A stretch of 64,000 nt of DNA from Pseudorasbora parva (GCF_024679245.1 NC_090195.1:1186365-1250364); one strand, 5' to 3'. Numbered from the stretch's first letter, positions 1 to 11,850 are shown. The notes: a model not told the origin generated them from the letters alone. Numbers and translations are program-made.

Positions 1-1060
1 GAATATAACGTGTCTAACAAAGGATTTTCATCAAGTTCAGTCTCTCTAGTCTCCAGTTATGATACTGCAAATTCTGCTCCAGAATGTTTTATCCAAGCAC
101 TTATCCATAAAGTCATGCCAGTACGTTTAATGGCTCTGTTATTACCCTACCGGCACAAGGAAGGGTGCACAGATCCGGCAGCGGTTCAAGAGTTAAAGAT
201 CGACCCGGGGCTCCTGGGAGATCCTGCTTGAAGCGCTAGAATGGGAGATTTGCTCTGGTCTTACCTGCTACTGCCACAGATATACAGTGTCATCTCATGT
301 GGGTATAAATACATGGATTTTGTTAACAACTGCCATATATCTTAGGTAATGCCACAGTCTTAAAAATAAAGATGCATGGATCCAAAAGACGGAAGGATTG
401 GAAGAATCAACAAAGAACTGTTTAAATATAGGTTACAGGTCTGTTCTAATTTAAGAAACAATGCTAAATGCATAGTAATCAATGCAACCATGTAATTGTG
501 CATTGGCAGTTTTCATTATTAGGGGCCAAAGCATTAAAGGTAATCACTGGCGTTCTTACTATTCTTCCGGTTTTGAGTCTATGGCCGCCCATAAAACCGC
601 AATGAAATTGGGCGCACAGATAGAAGACAATCTGAACTGTCCCCATAGCAGATTCAGATTCTGTAACTCAATCCCACTAGCGCAGCCAACTGTCCAAAGT
701 TGCACTCATGTTTATGCTAATAACTTTCGAACCTAAGGGCTAGAAACATTATTTTTTCTTTTGATTCCTTAGCTCATGGTGATTCGATTGCATCCTATGT
801 CAATTTTCCTGCCAAAAAACTCCTAGATGGTTTATCCAATTTGCACAAAAATGTAACCAGATCATTTTCAGACAATGCATGTTTAAGGGCTGTATCTCTA
901 CAATGCTTTATCGTCTTCAGACCAAACTTGGTACATGCCATCACAAGCATTACCTAAAGCTTCATGCTGCGTTTCGGCACAGTGCCCCGGAGATATGAAA
1001 AATGACTATTTTTGCTTTTAATTTCTTAACGGTTTGCCCATAAAGCATAAATGGTCTTGA
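1..1060. other. Intergenic DNA without a recognisable gene
   Basis: A 73-codon open frame at 10-231 and an 84-codon frame at 482-736 show no domain, splice context or promoter that I recognise. The part from about 770 to 1060 reads like the left half of a dispersed repeat that continues after 2240, with the element at 1061-2240 inserted in it. I see no RNA gene. Confidence 0.4.
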
Positions 1061-2240
1061 TAAGCCCCGTTTCCACCAAAATTACCAGGAACAAATTGTA
1101 CCAGAACTTTTTTACAGGAACTTTTCTCCCCCCCAGACCTGCAACTGTATGCGTTTCGACCGGGATCCAAAGTACCCTGAAGATTAGGCAGATAAGTCCA
1201 GTGATGTAGGACTGCGCGTGACTACTCCTCCAAGTCACTGACGGACAGTAATCATTTTTGCGCGACCGCAAAAATTAGCAAAAAATTATGACAATTTTTG
1301 TACCGATTGCAAGATTTAGTGGACTGTTTACTGAACGTTATCTAAACTGATCTGGTGTTTACATGTGATGACTTTCAATCGCAATCATTTTGTCACATGC
1401 AATTTGTCTGCCGCATCAAAAATGTCGCCGCTGTTTTCTCCAGCAGCTGGAGTGTGTTAACTGTAGCCATAGCAACTCTTAACGGCCACCAGGACTAATA
1501 CAGTATTATATAAGCTATTTATTTGCTGTAAAGTGTAATAATCATCTCAGAAAAAAAAAAAATCTTCTGTCAGGCGCAGTTAAAGTAAAAACTGTGTCAT
1601 TATTCCAACATTATCTTCATAACCCTCAGAAAAATGAGCTTTCCTCTCTTGTCAACATGAGCGCGGCGCGCGCTGTCTCGTCATGTAAGGACGCACACTT
1701 ATAGTAATCGGTCAGGTCGTTTACATGGTGAAAAATAGACTGTAAATAAATGAATAACGAGTATGGAAGAGAGTCAAGCTGTGCTGTTTTTCCTGGTTAT
1801 GTATAGGTTTACTAAAGAGGGCAACGACAGAAAAGAGCAGCATATTCAGAAAGCTTGTAGAGCTAGATTTAAAATGACAATGTATATTATTATCAGCTAT
1901 TACGGACATTGAACGTGAGATGGCTGAGACGATTGCGCACCATCAGACAGAGAGCAAGACTGATATTTACTGAACGCTGAACGAACCTCGCAAAAGACTT
2001 TTAAAAATGCCGGTTGAAATAAAATGCTGCATGAGCTCAACCAATCAGCACGTTCAGCGCAGAAGTCCCGCCCTTGAAAGTTCCTGAACTTTGAAAAAGT
2101 ACTACCCCGCGAGCAGGGGCGTTTGGAGGGGGAAATATTTACCCGGAACTTCATTTAGACCCTGGTTCCTGCGGTCTAAACACACTGAGTACCACCCCAA
2201 TGTTCCTGGGTAAAGTTCCTGCGGTGGAAACGCGGCTTTA
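1061..2240. mobile_element. Non-autonomous DNA transposon, PIF/Harbinger-like
   Basis: The ends are inverted: the left end begins AAGCCCCGTTTCCACC and the right end reads GGTGGAAACGCGGCTTT. TAA and TTA flank the termini, which fits the three-base TWA target duplication of PIF/Harbinger elements. The interior has no transposase frame; the 60-84 codon frames on the minus strand look random. The element splits an older repeat. Superfamily assignment is an inference from the TSD only. Confidence 0.55.
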
Positions 2241-3590
2241 GATTCAGGCCGGCATGGTGAGTCAAATTATATCCATTTTTTCCACATTGGCCATTTTGAA
2301 TTTTTTTGTAAAGTGCTGTATTTCATGAATGCATTAGCGTATCATTACAAAACTCTGTATGGGTCATCGGTGCCCGATGACCTGAAGGAGCCTGAGAAGT
2401 TTTGAGCCAATCAAGTATTCACATGTTAATAACTTTGGATTTGGTTGATTTTTCACATTCTTAGACTTCTGAATCCAACGGTACCGAACATGTTAGGTTT
2501 CACCTATTGGTTTGTCCATCACTGTGATTTCGTGTGTCCCATAAAGACAAAACCACAGTAGGAAAATCGGAATCAAAGCCGATTGACTTAATGTTCATTG
2601 CCAAATGTCAAAATTTTGATAGTAGTGGACAAAAAAAAAAGTATGACTCCTGAATGAAATTAGATATTTTCCTCACAATTGGCATGCAACAAACAATAAT
2701 TTTTTACATTTATATGTACGGATTATCATTGAGATTCAAGGACAACAATTACTTCAGTCGATGTCTCCTCTGAACTCCTTCAGTGTTTAACACAGATAAG
2801 GCTGGTTTCTTTGACTCTTACACAGTGTTTACACAAACAAAGACTTGATACATAGTTTGATCAAGATGGGTTAAAGCTTGATCTCAGATGAACAAGTGGT
2901 GTGTGAATGATATTAGCACTGTTGTGTTTGTAGTCAAATTTGTTGGTTGATATATTCTCATTATAACGGAAAGAAACTCAAGTAAAAGGAAAAAGACCCA
3001 GAAGTTGTGTGGCTGCCTTATTATATAAATCAGACTTAATCATTGTCGAAAACCTACCCAAAATCAGATATATAACTGTCTTTGGTTTAAATATGTTTAA
3101 GATGTTAGTGCTTTTCTAGGTACTCAAATGGCTTTTCATATAGAAAGCGTAATCTCCTTAACCACCACCAATATGTAGCATCACCTGATGATGCGACGGC
3201 AGCCATTATGCGCCAGAATGCTCACCACACACCAGCTGATTGGTGGAGAGTAGACAGAGTGATGAAGCTAACTAGTGTAAATGAGGATTATTAAGAGACC
3301 ATGATGGACAGAGGCCAATGGCAAATTTGGCCAGGATACCTGGGACATCCTAGGATTCTTTATGGCCACAGAGAGTAAAGACCTCGTTTTAACATCTCAT
3401 CCGATGGACAATAATTAAATAATGCATTTGTTGTTTTTCCCATTGTACAAAAGTATCCAGGACTAAAAGGGGACTAGAGGGTGACACAGGAGTAGATTTT
3501 CAAACCTCTCCCATCCCACTCCCACGAAAAAATCCTGTACCATCTGAATCCCACGAAAAACTGGTGTAAATTCCCATCTCAATCCCAGAA
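2241..3590. other. Intergenic repeats, no gene seen
   Basis: The first part continues the older repeat interrupted at 1061. At about 3140-3400 lies a diverged, truncated copy of the repeat seen more completely at 48350-48930 (shared wording includes CACCACACACCAGCTGATTGG). No supported coding region. Confidence 0.5.
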
Positions 3591-3602
3591 GAAGGACTCC
3601 CA

Positions 3603-4150
3603 TTCCCTCCCACCGATTCCAAAAAAATGTTGGGACACTGTACAAATTGTGAATAAAAAAAGGAATGCAATAATTTAAGAATCTCAAACTTATATTTTAT
3701 TCAAAGTAGAATACAGATAACATTTCAAATGTTGAAAGTGAAACATTTTGAAATTTCATGCCAAAAATTGGTTCATTTTGGATTTCATTAGTGCTACACA
3801 TTCCAATTTTTTTTTGACAGGTAGCAATAAGAGGCCGGAAAAGTTAAATGTATATATAAGGAACAGCTGGAGGACCAATTTGCAACGTATTGGGTCAATT
3901 AGCAACATGATTGGGTATAAAAAGAGCCTCTCAGAGTGGCAGTGTCTCTCAGAAGTCAAGATGGGCAGAGGATCACCAATTCCCCCAATGCTGCGGCGAA
4001 CAATAGTGGAGTGATATCAGAAAGGAGTTTCTCAGAGAAAAATACAAAAGAGTTTGAAGTTATCATCTATAGCACATAATATCATCCAAAGATTCAGAGA
4101 ATCTGGAACAATCTCTGTGTGTAAGGGTCAAGGCCGGAAAACCATACTGG
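3603..4150 (+). mobile_element. Truncated Tc1/mariner element (family C), N-terminal transposase remnant
   Basis: Starts with a terminal sequence beginning CCGATTCCAAAAAAATGTTG that recurs at 29490-29550 and near 25560. From 3960 a transposase start, MGRGSPIPPM, can be followed through an in-frame stop and small indels to about 4140 (SLKLSS, HNIIQRF and VCKGQG are recognisable). The same N-terminus occurs on the minus strand at 15607-15825. The DDE region is missing, so the copy is dead. Confidence 0.7.
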
Positions 4151-5180
4151 ATTTTTTTCCAACCCGCGGGTCCCGCTTTTATGAAATGATTTGGCCCGTG
4201 TGTAAGCTCCACCTGTTTGGCCCAACGTAGGAATCAAACAGCTGGTCGAAGTACTTCTGCTTGTATGTCTTTTTCAGGAACTTCTATAAAGAACACTGCA
4301 ATTTAGTGACTCCATGATGAATTTAATCTGACTCTAATTGAATGTAATTTCATTGAGTTTGTTACGTTTATAATTTTACAGCTGAACGAGTAATTAGTTG
4401 TGATTTAATTTAGATCTTTGATTTTTCGGAGTATCTCTACTTCTTAATTCTTCGCTCCTCAAGGGACCCGATATCGCTCGGAGACAAAAATGTTCGCGAA
4501 ATTAATAACATTTGCTCACGGACACAAACTTGTCGTGTGCGCTGGGAAAGAAAGAACAGAAAGATCCAAATAAACAATGGTTTATTACTCTCAATTCATA
4601 CTGCCGATCAGAACAGTTAAGTCTCAAGGCAGCTCAGTTCGTGAAGGGGAGACGGCAGGGCACTGGAGAAATCCGTGAAGCAGGGTGGCATAGGCAGACG
4701 CGGTCGGCTGGAACCGGATCCGGAGCGAAGCAATCCCACGATGAAACTCGAACAAACAGGAACCCACAGGACACACTGCAACGATCTGACACAAGACTGA
4801 GTGAGACACAGGAATACATGGGCCCGGTAATGAGGTGCAGCAGGTGAGTGATCGGTGATGAGTAATCAGTGACCACGCCTCCAACAACACCACACAACAC
4901 AGACAGAAGGAGACGGTGGATTCATGAACCGTGACAAAACTGGCCTGTTCTGATATTAGTCAGAGGATTGCAGTATGAATGATATAAACCAACCCCCATG
5001 TCTCTAATGCAGAGATCTAAATGGTTGCTAGGGTACTGTGTTTGGTTGCTATGGAATGGCTTGGCACCATTCCATTATGATACCCCAAAAAGACCTTGCC
5101 AGTATGAATGATATAAACCAACCGATATTGGCTGTTTATTAGTACTTATAAAGCACATATTAATGCCTTAGACCCCGATC
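4151..5180. other. Intergenic DNA with repeat fragments
   Basis: About 4150-4230 carries an 'AACCCGCGGGTC' stretch similar to the hAT-like end at 19076-19210. Overlapping frames of 88-111 codons at 4512-4900 occur on both strands with no domain I recognise. No supported gene. Confidence 0.35.
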
Positions 5181-5499
5181 ACACAGAACGCGTTTGAAAA
5201 CGCGAGGCACGCGTTTCTATGCGTTCCGTTTTTATTCAGAAAAGAGCGGTGCGCAGCGTTTTTTAAAAATGTTTCTAGACAACCCCCGAATCTGTACTGT
5301 CAGTCAAATCAATGTCACGGTCAACACAATGTTGTGTAGCATGCAACTGGTGTTTTTCACTAGCTGCATGCATTCCTGTTTTCATGTTTTGTGTGAAAAT
5401 GCTGAGTTTTCATTGGCTGCATGTTCATGTCACGTTTGGTGTGAGCACATGTTGATATTTCCTTGTCCCATGTGCTCATGTCTATTGTCTACCCCCCCC

Positions 5500-5531
5500 C
5501 CCCCCCCACACACACACACACACACACACCA
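5500..5531. repeat. Poly-C plus (CA)n microsatellite
   Basis: A run of C followed by about ten CA units. It extends two short forward frames artificially and is not coding. Confidence 0.9.
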
Positions 5532-5619
5532 CCACCTTGTTTCCTGATTATTGGTTCATTTGCCCCACCTGTCTTCTCTCCTTACCCTCGTTTGTTTGCT
5601 TCCCATTTAGTCTCCTTGG

Positions 5620-5905
5620 CTGTGTCCGAAATCGCCCCCTATACCCTTAAATAGGGCACTGTTTGATGGGACAGCAATTTGTAGTGGTGTCCGAAACCAT
5701 AGTGGACTTTTTTGAGTGCACTAATTCAATCCCACAATGCACCGCTATAATGAGAGTACAGCCGATGTAGTACGAGCAATAGAGGAAGAGGCTTGTTCCA
5801 TGCACCAGTGCTGCGCAGACCGATCGGCTCATAAATACAGCGAGAGCGTTTCGAGAGCAAACGACTCATTATGCTTTTGATTCGCTCTCACTCTCAATGC
5901 ACTGA
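5620..5905. repeat. Dispersed repeat fragment next to the minisatellite
   Basis: Contains TGTCCGAAATCGCCCCCTAT and a second TGTCCGAAACC motif, typical of repeated fish MITE ends. It borders the minisatellite directly. No gene. Confidence 0.35.
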
Positions 5906-5906
5906 G

Positions 5907-7737
5907 ACTCTGGTCATGGGCTGGAGCGCCCGCTGGACTCTGGTCATGGGCTGGAGCCCCCGCTGGACTCTGGTCATGGGCTGGAGCACCCGCTGGACTC
6001 TGGTCATGGGCTGGAGCCCTTGCTGGACTCTGGTCATGGGCTGGAGCCCCCGCTGGACTCTGGTCATGGGTTGGAGCCCCCGCTGGACTCTGGTCATGGG
6101 CTGGAGCCCCCGCTGGACTCTGGTCATGGGTTGGAGCCCCCGCTGGACTCTGGTCATGGGCTGGAGCCCCCGCTGGACTCTGGTCATGGGCTGGAGCCCT
6201 TGCTGGACTCTGGTCATGGGCTGGAGCCCCCGCTGGACTCTGGTCATGGGTTGGAGCCCCCGCTGGACTCTGGTCATGGGCTGGAGCACCCGCTGGGGAC
6301 TGGTCATGGGCTGGAGCCCCCGCTGGACTCTGGTCATGGGTTGGAGCCCCCGCTGGACTCTGGTCATGGGCTGGAGCACCCGCTGGGGACTGGTCATGGG
6401 CTGGAGCCCCCGCTGGACTCTGGTCATGGGCTGGAGCCCCCGCTGGACTCTGGTTATGGGTTGGAGCCCCCGCTGGACTCTGGTCATGGGCTGGAGCCCT
6501 TGCTGGACTCTGGTTATGGGCTGGAGCACCCGCTGGGGACTGGTCATGGGCTGGAGCACCCGCTGGACTCTGGTCATGGGCTGGAGCCCTTGCTGGACTC
6601 TGGTCATGGGCTGGAGCCCCCGCTGGACTCTGGTCATGGGTTGGAGCCCCCGCTGGACTCTGGTCATGGGCTGGAGCCCTTGCTGGACTCTGGTCATGGG
6701 CTGGAGCCCCCGCTGGACTCTGGTTATGGGCTGGAGCACCCGCTGGACTCTGGTCATGGGCTGGAGCCCCCGCTGGACTCTGGTCATGGGCTGGAGCACC
6801 CGCTGGACTCTGGTCATGGGCTGGAGCGCCCGCTGGACTCTGGTCATGGGCTGGAGCGCCCGCTGGACTCTGGTCATGGGCTGGAGCCCCCGCTGGACTC
6901 TGGTCATGGGCTGGAGCACCCGCTGGACTCTGGTCATGGGCTGGAGCCCTTGCTGGACTCTGGTCATGGGCTGGAGCCCCCGCTGGACTCTGGTCATGGG
7001 TTGGAGCCCCCGCTGGACTCTGGTCATGGGCTGGAGCCCCCGCTGGACTCTGGTCATGGGTTGGAGCCCCCGCTGGACTCTGGTCATGGGCTGGAGCCCC
7101 CGCTGGACTCTGGTCATGGGCTGGAGCCCTTGCTGGACTCTGGTCATGGGCTGGAGCCCCCGCTGGACTCTGGTCATGGGTTGGAGCCCCCGCTGGACTC
7201 TGGTCATGGGCTGGAGCACCCGCTGGGGACTGGTCATGGGCTGGAGCCCCCGCTGGACTCTGGTCATGGGTTGGAGCCCCCGCTGGACTCTGGTCATGGG
7301 CTGGAGCACCCGCTGGGGACTGGTCATGGGCTGGAGCCCCCGCTGGACTCTGGTCATGGGCTGGAGCCCCCGCTGGACTCTGGTTATGGGTTGGAGCCCC
7401 CGCTGGACTCTGGTCATGGGCTGGAGCCCTTGCTGGACTCTGGTTATGGGCTGGAGCACCCGCTGGGGACTGGTCATGGGCTGGAGCACCCGCTGGACTC
7501 TGGTCATGGGCTGGAGCCCTTGCTGGACTCTGGTCATGGGCTGGAGCCCCCGCTGGACTCTGGTCATGGGCTGGAGCCCTTGCTGGACTCTGGTCATGGG
7601 CTGGAGCCCCCGCTGGACTCTGGTTATGGGCTGGAGCACCCGCTGGGGACTGGTCATGGGCTGGAGCCCCCGCTGGACTCTGGTCATGGGCTGGAGCCCC
7701 CGCTGGACTCTGGTCATGGGCTGGAGCCCTTGCTGGA
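5907..7737. repeat. 61-unit minisatellite, 30-bp unit, with higher-order duplication
   Basis: The unit is 30 bp and reads TGGTCATGGGCTGGAGCCCC followed by CGCTGGACTC. Variants are limited: GCGCC, GCCCC, GCACC or GCCCTTG in the middle, TTGG for CTGG, GGTTATGG for GGTCATGG, and GGGGAC for GGACTC. Because 30 is divisible by 3 and the unit has no stop, frames stay open on both strands for about 600 codons; these look artefactual. Each common unit holds the inverted repeat GGGCTGGAGCCC. Units 1-24 (5911-6630) and 32-55 (6841-7560) match in type one for one, so a 31-unit (930-bp) block was duplicated. The array ends about 440 bp before the TATA box of gene 1. Confidence 0.97.
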
Positions 7738-8090
7738 CCCTTTATTCACCTTTTTATAATATGTATCTATTTTAATTAGTCTATTTTGTGTATTTATTTT
7801 AATTAGGAAATCTATTTGTACAAAGTGTCTCTTTTTTTGCACTTATAAAAATGTTTGCTACTTCTACTGTTCTTTTAAATTATTATTATTTTGTATCTTT
7901 ACCTTTTTATAAAAGCTGAGAAACACACAAGAATACTGTGACATACATGGTCAACTGGCAATACATTTTTAAGAACTGCATAAGATTGAACATTGTAAGT
8001 CATGCTAAAGGTTAACAAAACATATTTTTGAACAAATTACCTGAATTATATAAACTTCCATGACGCAAGATGCCCCAAACACGGAGGTTA
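7738..8090. other. AT-rich spacer between minisatellite and promoter of gene 1
   Basis: No repeat or gene recognised in the first 250 bp. From about 8030 the sequence becomes alignable to the regions before genes 2 and 3 (ATATAAACTTCCATGAC is shared with gene 2), marking the start of the conserved upstream block. Confidence 0.5.
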
Positions 8091-8226
8091 AATTCCATTT
8101 ATCAGAGTCACACTTAATTCTCACGTTTCTTTGTCATTTTCTCTGAAGGCAGAGGCAGGGTGTGGTCATGGCTTTGGTATAAAAGCACCAGATACCTTGT
8201 TCTCCACATCACTTGCCAAAACAAAG
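8091..8226 (+). promoter_or_regulatory. Promoter and non-coding exon 1 of gene 1
   Basis: The TATA box TATAAAAG lies at 8178-8185. Transcription would start near 8209, giving a tiny non-coding first exon that ends at 8226 in ACAAAG with the donor GTAAGT. The same layout is present before genes 2 and 3. A perfect STAT-type palindrome TTCTCTGAA lies at 8139-8147, about 70 bp before the inferred start, and is kept in gene 3. The TATA box and donor are seen directly; the start site and any STAT role are inferred. Confidence 0.75.
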
Positions 8227-8376
8227 GTAAGTCACTTAACATTTTTATAATGTTTTTTAGATATCATTCAATTCCAGTTAGTATTTGAGGCATGTTTTAA
8301 ACCAAACAGAACTGCTCTGCTTTCAGTACACTGTTGAAGAACTCATTGCACACATTTTTGTGTAAACCTACCAAGG

Positions 8377-10777
8377 ATGGCTGATAGCAAAAGCAAGTAT
8401 TATTTTATTTCATTAAAGCAGATTTTAGCACAATACCAGTCATCAATGTGATCTTTTTAGTCATTAAAATATAAGTTGGTTTTTTTCCTCCAGTGGCTGT
8501 GTCCCAATGGAGCCCAGACTTTGTACAAGAGCTTCTCCCTGCTGCCCAAAAGACAGCCCTTCTGTACAATCTCTCTTACCTGTGTCTGGCCAAGTTCCCC
8601 AACCTGGAGAGACTCATCAGGAGTCGGGCTGTGGAAACCCAGCTTCTGTTCGGATCCTCTGCATCGACCATGGTGAAGGTATGTTTCACATTTCTCTTGA
8701 TTTCAGTGTTTTCATCTCTGTCACCTAGAAAGAAATAAAAAGATAAAATTTGTGTCAATTTACAAATCATTAGGGGTTTGTAGTCAATAGCTTTTAGATT
8801 AAATTTAGATAAATTGATTATGAGAGTCTCAGCCTTAACTGGAAATAAATACATAATAATATCATCATGTGAGCCATTTTTTTTTTTGTAATTATATTAC
8901 GTTTTTTTTAGGTAAAATATGTTATAACCTAAGAGTTTGTACACATCATCTTGGTTTGATATGCTTCTTATAACTTAAAAATAATTTCTTACATTTTTAT
9001 AACTTTAAAATTTTAACATAATGCCACTGCATTATGAACAGTATTTACAAGACAAATACAGGCAGTCATCGTCATCGTTTTTAAAGTATAAGATACTTGA
9101 TCCGATGTCTCTTCCTGCTCGCAGTGTATTTTGACCAGTAATAACCTGGTTGAGTCGCTGTTTCCAATGTTGGTGGCAGCTGTGGAGAAAAATAAGCCAA
9201 CTTTAGCAGTCAAATTTCTAGCAAAAGCAGCAGTCTGGATCAAAGACATTATCACTGATGTGGATAGGATAGTGGTAAAGTAAGGACATTTTGATCATGC
9301 AAACATATTTTTAAATACCTTAAGTAATAATAATTAAATTATTCTACATGGAGCTGCTATAATCAGGCAAAAGTATGAACATGTAAGCTAATTGCACCAG
9401 CCCATTGCTATAAAATGCTATTATTTACTGCAACATTTCTTCCACATTGTGTAGGTATGATTTGCACAACAGGGATGTAGCATCGACCACCAGTGATGTT
9501 ATCAAGGAAAAACAAGATACTGATAAAAAGATTACAGAACAAAATAAGGAGTTGGAGGAGATTCAAAAAACCCTGGATGACCTGAAATCTCTTCTTAAAA
9601 AAACCACAGCAGAGATTGAGGAAACTGAGAAAAAGATAAGCAGCAAAAGCCAAGAGATTCAAGAGTTTGCCAGATCCATATCCAAAAAAAAAAGAGGTTT
9701 CGGCATCTTCGCTGCAATCGTGCCATTCATTGGGCTGATTGTTAAAAGCATTTATAATGCAATAAAAGATCCTAAACATCTTGCACATTTGAATGCTCTT
9801 GAAGCAGATTTGAACCGCTTCATCGCTGAAAAGACCGTTCTGAAACAGAAACAGTGGCAGATCCAACTCCAGCTCATTGATTTGCAGATGAAGGCTACCA
9901 AAGCCAGTTTTGACCTGAGTGAGTCTGTTCTCTTTCATGTTTAAATTATACATATGACAAGTCATGCCAAAGTTCATGTCTAGTTTAAGAACGACTATCC
10001 ACCCTATCTGCCCTAAATAGTATTGGAAATGAATAGTCACATACTATTCAGTATGTACACCGATCAGGCATAACATTATGACCACTGACAGGTGACTGAT
10101 CCATCGATGTATAGTGTTTACATCGGGACGCAGACAGGGAGTGAATGTGTGGCTTGTTGAAACATTTATTTCCTCTCTGCAGAATCCATACCCGACCCCA
10201 TCCATCTAAATGATGTTCAGGAGAGCTTGACAAAAATTCAAGCAATTCTGATTCAGCTCAAAAACTTCTGGGAGAATGTTGCTCAAATGCTGGACTACCT
10301 GGAAAAAAAGACCTTTGTTGGAGAAGATCTTGTTGAAGAACTTGCCGATCTAAAAGAGGAGTTTCTACAAACAATCAAAACAGCCAAAGAGGTAAAATTC
10401 CTGTTCATATGATTATACATTTTTTTTTAGTAATATATTCTAAAATGTGTTTATTTGTACCTGAGGTGATGCTGGAGGTTCCCTCCTAAATGGCAGTCTC
10501 CTTTTGTCCAGCCTTTACTAAGTTTTCATCTCAAAGTCTAATGTGACGTGTACATGTTTTAATTCCTCAGGCTTGGAGCTGTTTTGGTGAAGGCTGTAAA
10601 AGAGCATCTGTCATCTTTAAGCTCCAAACCAAAGATGCCTACAGGTTTCTGGAGGTCAATCCTTCCTCTCTCTCCAAAGAGGAGTGGCAAAAAAAGTATG
10701 AAAGTGTGAAGAAACAACTGGAGAATATTGACCCACCACAAGGTGTGACACCCTCTGTTAGACCCGCCATTCGTTAA
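8377..10777 (+). CDS. Gene 1: leaderless coiled-coil protein with ClyA/HBL-like layout
   Basis: Coding exons are 8377-8392, 8494-8678, 9125-9279, 9455-9918, 10183-10391 and 10571-10777 (1236 nt, 411 residues). Exon 2 begins at 8327 and holds the ATG at 8377. Its donor must be the GC at 8393 (AAAA then GCAAGT), since only that joins the conserved frame. Other introns are GT-AG. There is no signal peptide. Residues about 130-196 are a Lys/Glu-rich coiled coil, about 200-222 is a hydrophobic stretch (FGIFAAIVPFIGLIV), and 229-343 is helical with KQKQW and KNFWENV. The last exon carries CFGEGC at 347-352. This order suggests an alpha-helical membrane-inserting or pore-forming protein. APOL-like or purely structural roles are alternatives. 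The function is inferred; the gene structure is well supported by two further intact copies. Confidence 0.85.
10069..10125. mobile_element. Small transposon-end insertion in intron 5 of gene 1
   Basis: About 55 bp, including CGATCAGGCATAACATTATG, interrupt an alignment between this intron and the same intron of gene 3. The motif resembles a common fish DNA-transposon terminus. It does not touch the splice sites. Confidence 0.55.
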
Positions 10778-10880
10778 ACACTTTATATATATATACTCCT
10801 CTCCATATGTATCATCTCTTTATGAGCTCTTGCAATAAGACTCTTAGCTAAAGAAATGAAATTGGATGAATGTTTCTCTG

Positions 10881-10886
10881 AATAAA
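10881..10886 (+). terminator. Poly(A) signal of gene 1
   Basis: AATAAA follows the stop codon by about 105 bp, inside the block TGTTTCTCTGAATAAAGTTT that is repeated after gene 2 and, with small changes, after gene 3. Confidence 0.8.
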
Positions 10887-11246
10887 GTTTGATAACATCA
10901 TTATTGACTTATGTTTTTCTTTTTCTTTTTTTAAATCTTACATTTTTTTTATTTTTATTTCCGAAGTCATTGATTTACAGGTCCTTCTCAGAAAATTAGC
11001 ATTTTGTGATAAAGTTATTATTTTCCATAATGTAATGATAAAAATTAAACTTTCATATATTTTAGATTCATTGCACACCAACTGAAATATTTCAGGTCTT
11101 TTATTGTTTTAATACTGATGATTTTGGCACACAGCTCATGAAAACTCATAATTCCCATCTCAAGCATATTTCATCCGACCAATAAAAGAAAAGTGTTTTT
11201 AATACAAAAAAAGTCAACCTTCAAATAATGATGTTCAGTTCTGCGC

Positions 11247-11848
11247 TCAACACTTGGTGGGGAATCCTTTAGCAGAAATGACTGCTTCAGTGCGGCGTGG
11301 CGTGGAGGCGATCAGCCTGTGGCGCTGCTGAGGTGTTCTGGAGGCCCAGGATGCTCCGATAGCGGCCTTAAGCTCATCCTGAGTGTCGGGTCTCGCGTCT
11401 CTCAACGTTCTCTTCACAATATCCCACAGATTCTCTATGGGGTTCAGCTCAGGAGAGTTGAGCACAGTAATACCATGGTCAGTAAACCATTTACCAGTGG
11501 TTTTGGCACTGTGAGCAGGTGCCAGGTCGTGCTGAAAAACCAAATCTTCATCTCCATAAAGCTTTTCAGCAGATGGAAGCATGAAGTGCTCCAAAATCTC
11601 CTGATAGCGAGCTGCATTGACCCTGCCCTTGATAAAACACAGCGGACCAACACCAGCAGCTGACATGGCACCCCAGACCATCACTGACTGTGGGGACTTG
11701 ACACTGGACTTCAGGCATTTGGGCATTTCCTTCTCCTCAGTCTTCCTCCAGACTCTGGCACCTTGATTTCCCAATGACATGCAAAATTTGCTTTCATCCG
11801 AAAAAAGTACTTTGGACCACTGAGCACCAGTCCAGTGCTGCTTCTCTG
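11247..11848 (-). pseudogene. Family A Tc1 transposase, C-terminal part
   Basis: An open frame of 178 codons reads from 11780 to 11247; the same frame runs back to the insertion point near 11848. DDE motifs are visible: FSDES just upstream of the internal Met, QHDLAPAHS, and ELNPIENLW with the last acidic residue. It is nearly identical to the copy at 22377-23036. The N-terminal DNA-binding half is absent and the frame is cut by element B, so it cannot make an active enzyme. Confidence 0.85.
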
Positions 11849-11850
11849 TA

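Noticed and set aside
5907..7737. CRISPR-like array
   Set aside because: Units are contiguous with no unique spacers, and the surrounding DNA is vertebrate.
5871..7775. Forward 634-codon and reverse 607-codon open frames
   Set aside because: They exist only because a stop-free 30-bp unit is divisible by three; several frames on both strands are open, with no promoter, splice or domain support.
8507..8728. Alternative exon 3 frame beginning MEPRLCTR
   Set aside because: This frame would follow from the GT donor four bases downstream, but it does not connect to the conserved frame of exon 4; the frame of all later exons needs the GC donor.
9408..10040. 210-codon minus-strand frame over exon 5 of gene 1
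   Set aside because: It is antisense to the conserved exon and is not kept at that length in genes 2 and 3.
8377..10777. Apolipoprotein L as the identity of the gene family
   Set aside because: APOL proteins have their membrane domain in one large last exon and a different hydrophobic pattern; here helices are spread over five exons. Not fully excluded without a search.
11319..11663. 114-codon frame antisense to Tc1 transposase (also at 22620-22964)
   Set aside because: It mirrors the transposase in both copies and has no signals of its own.
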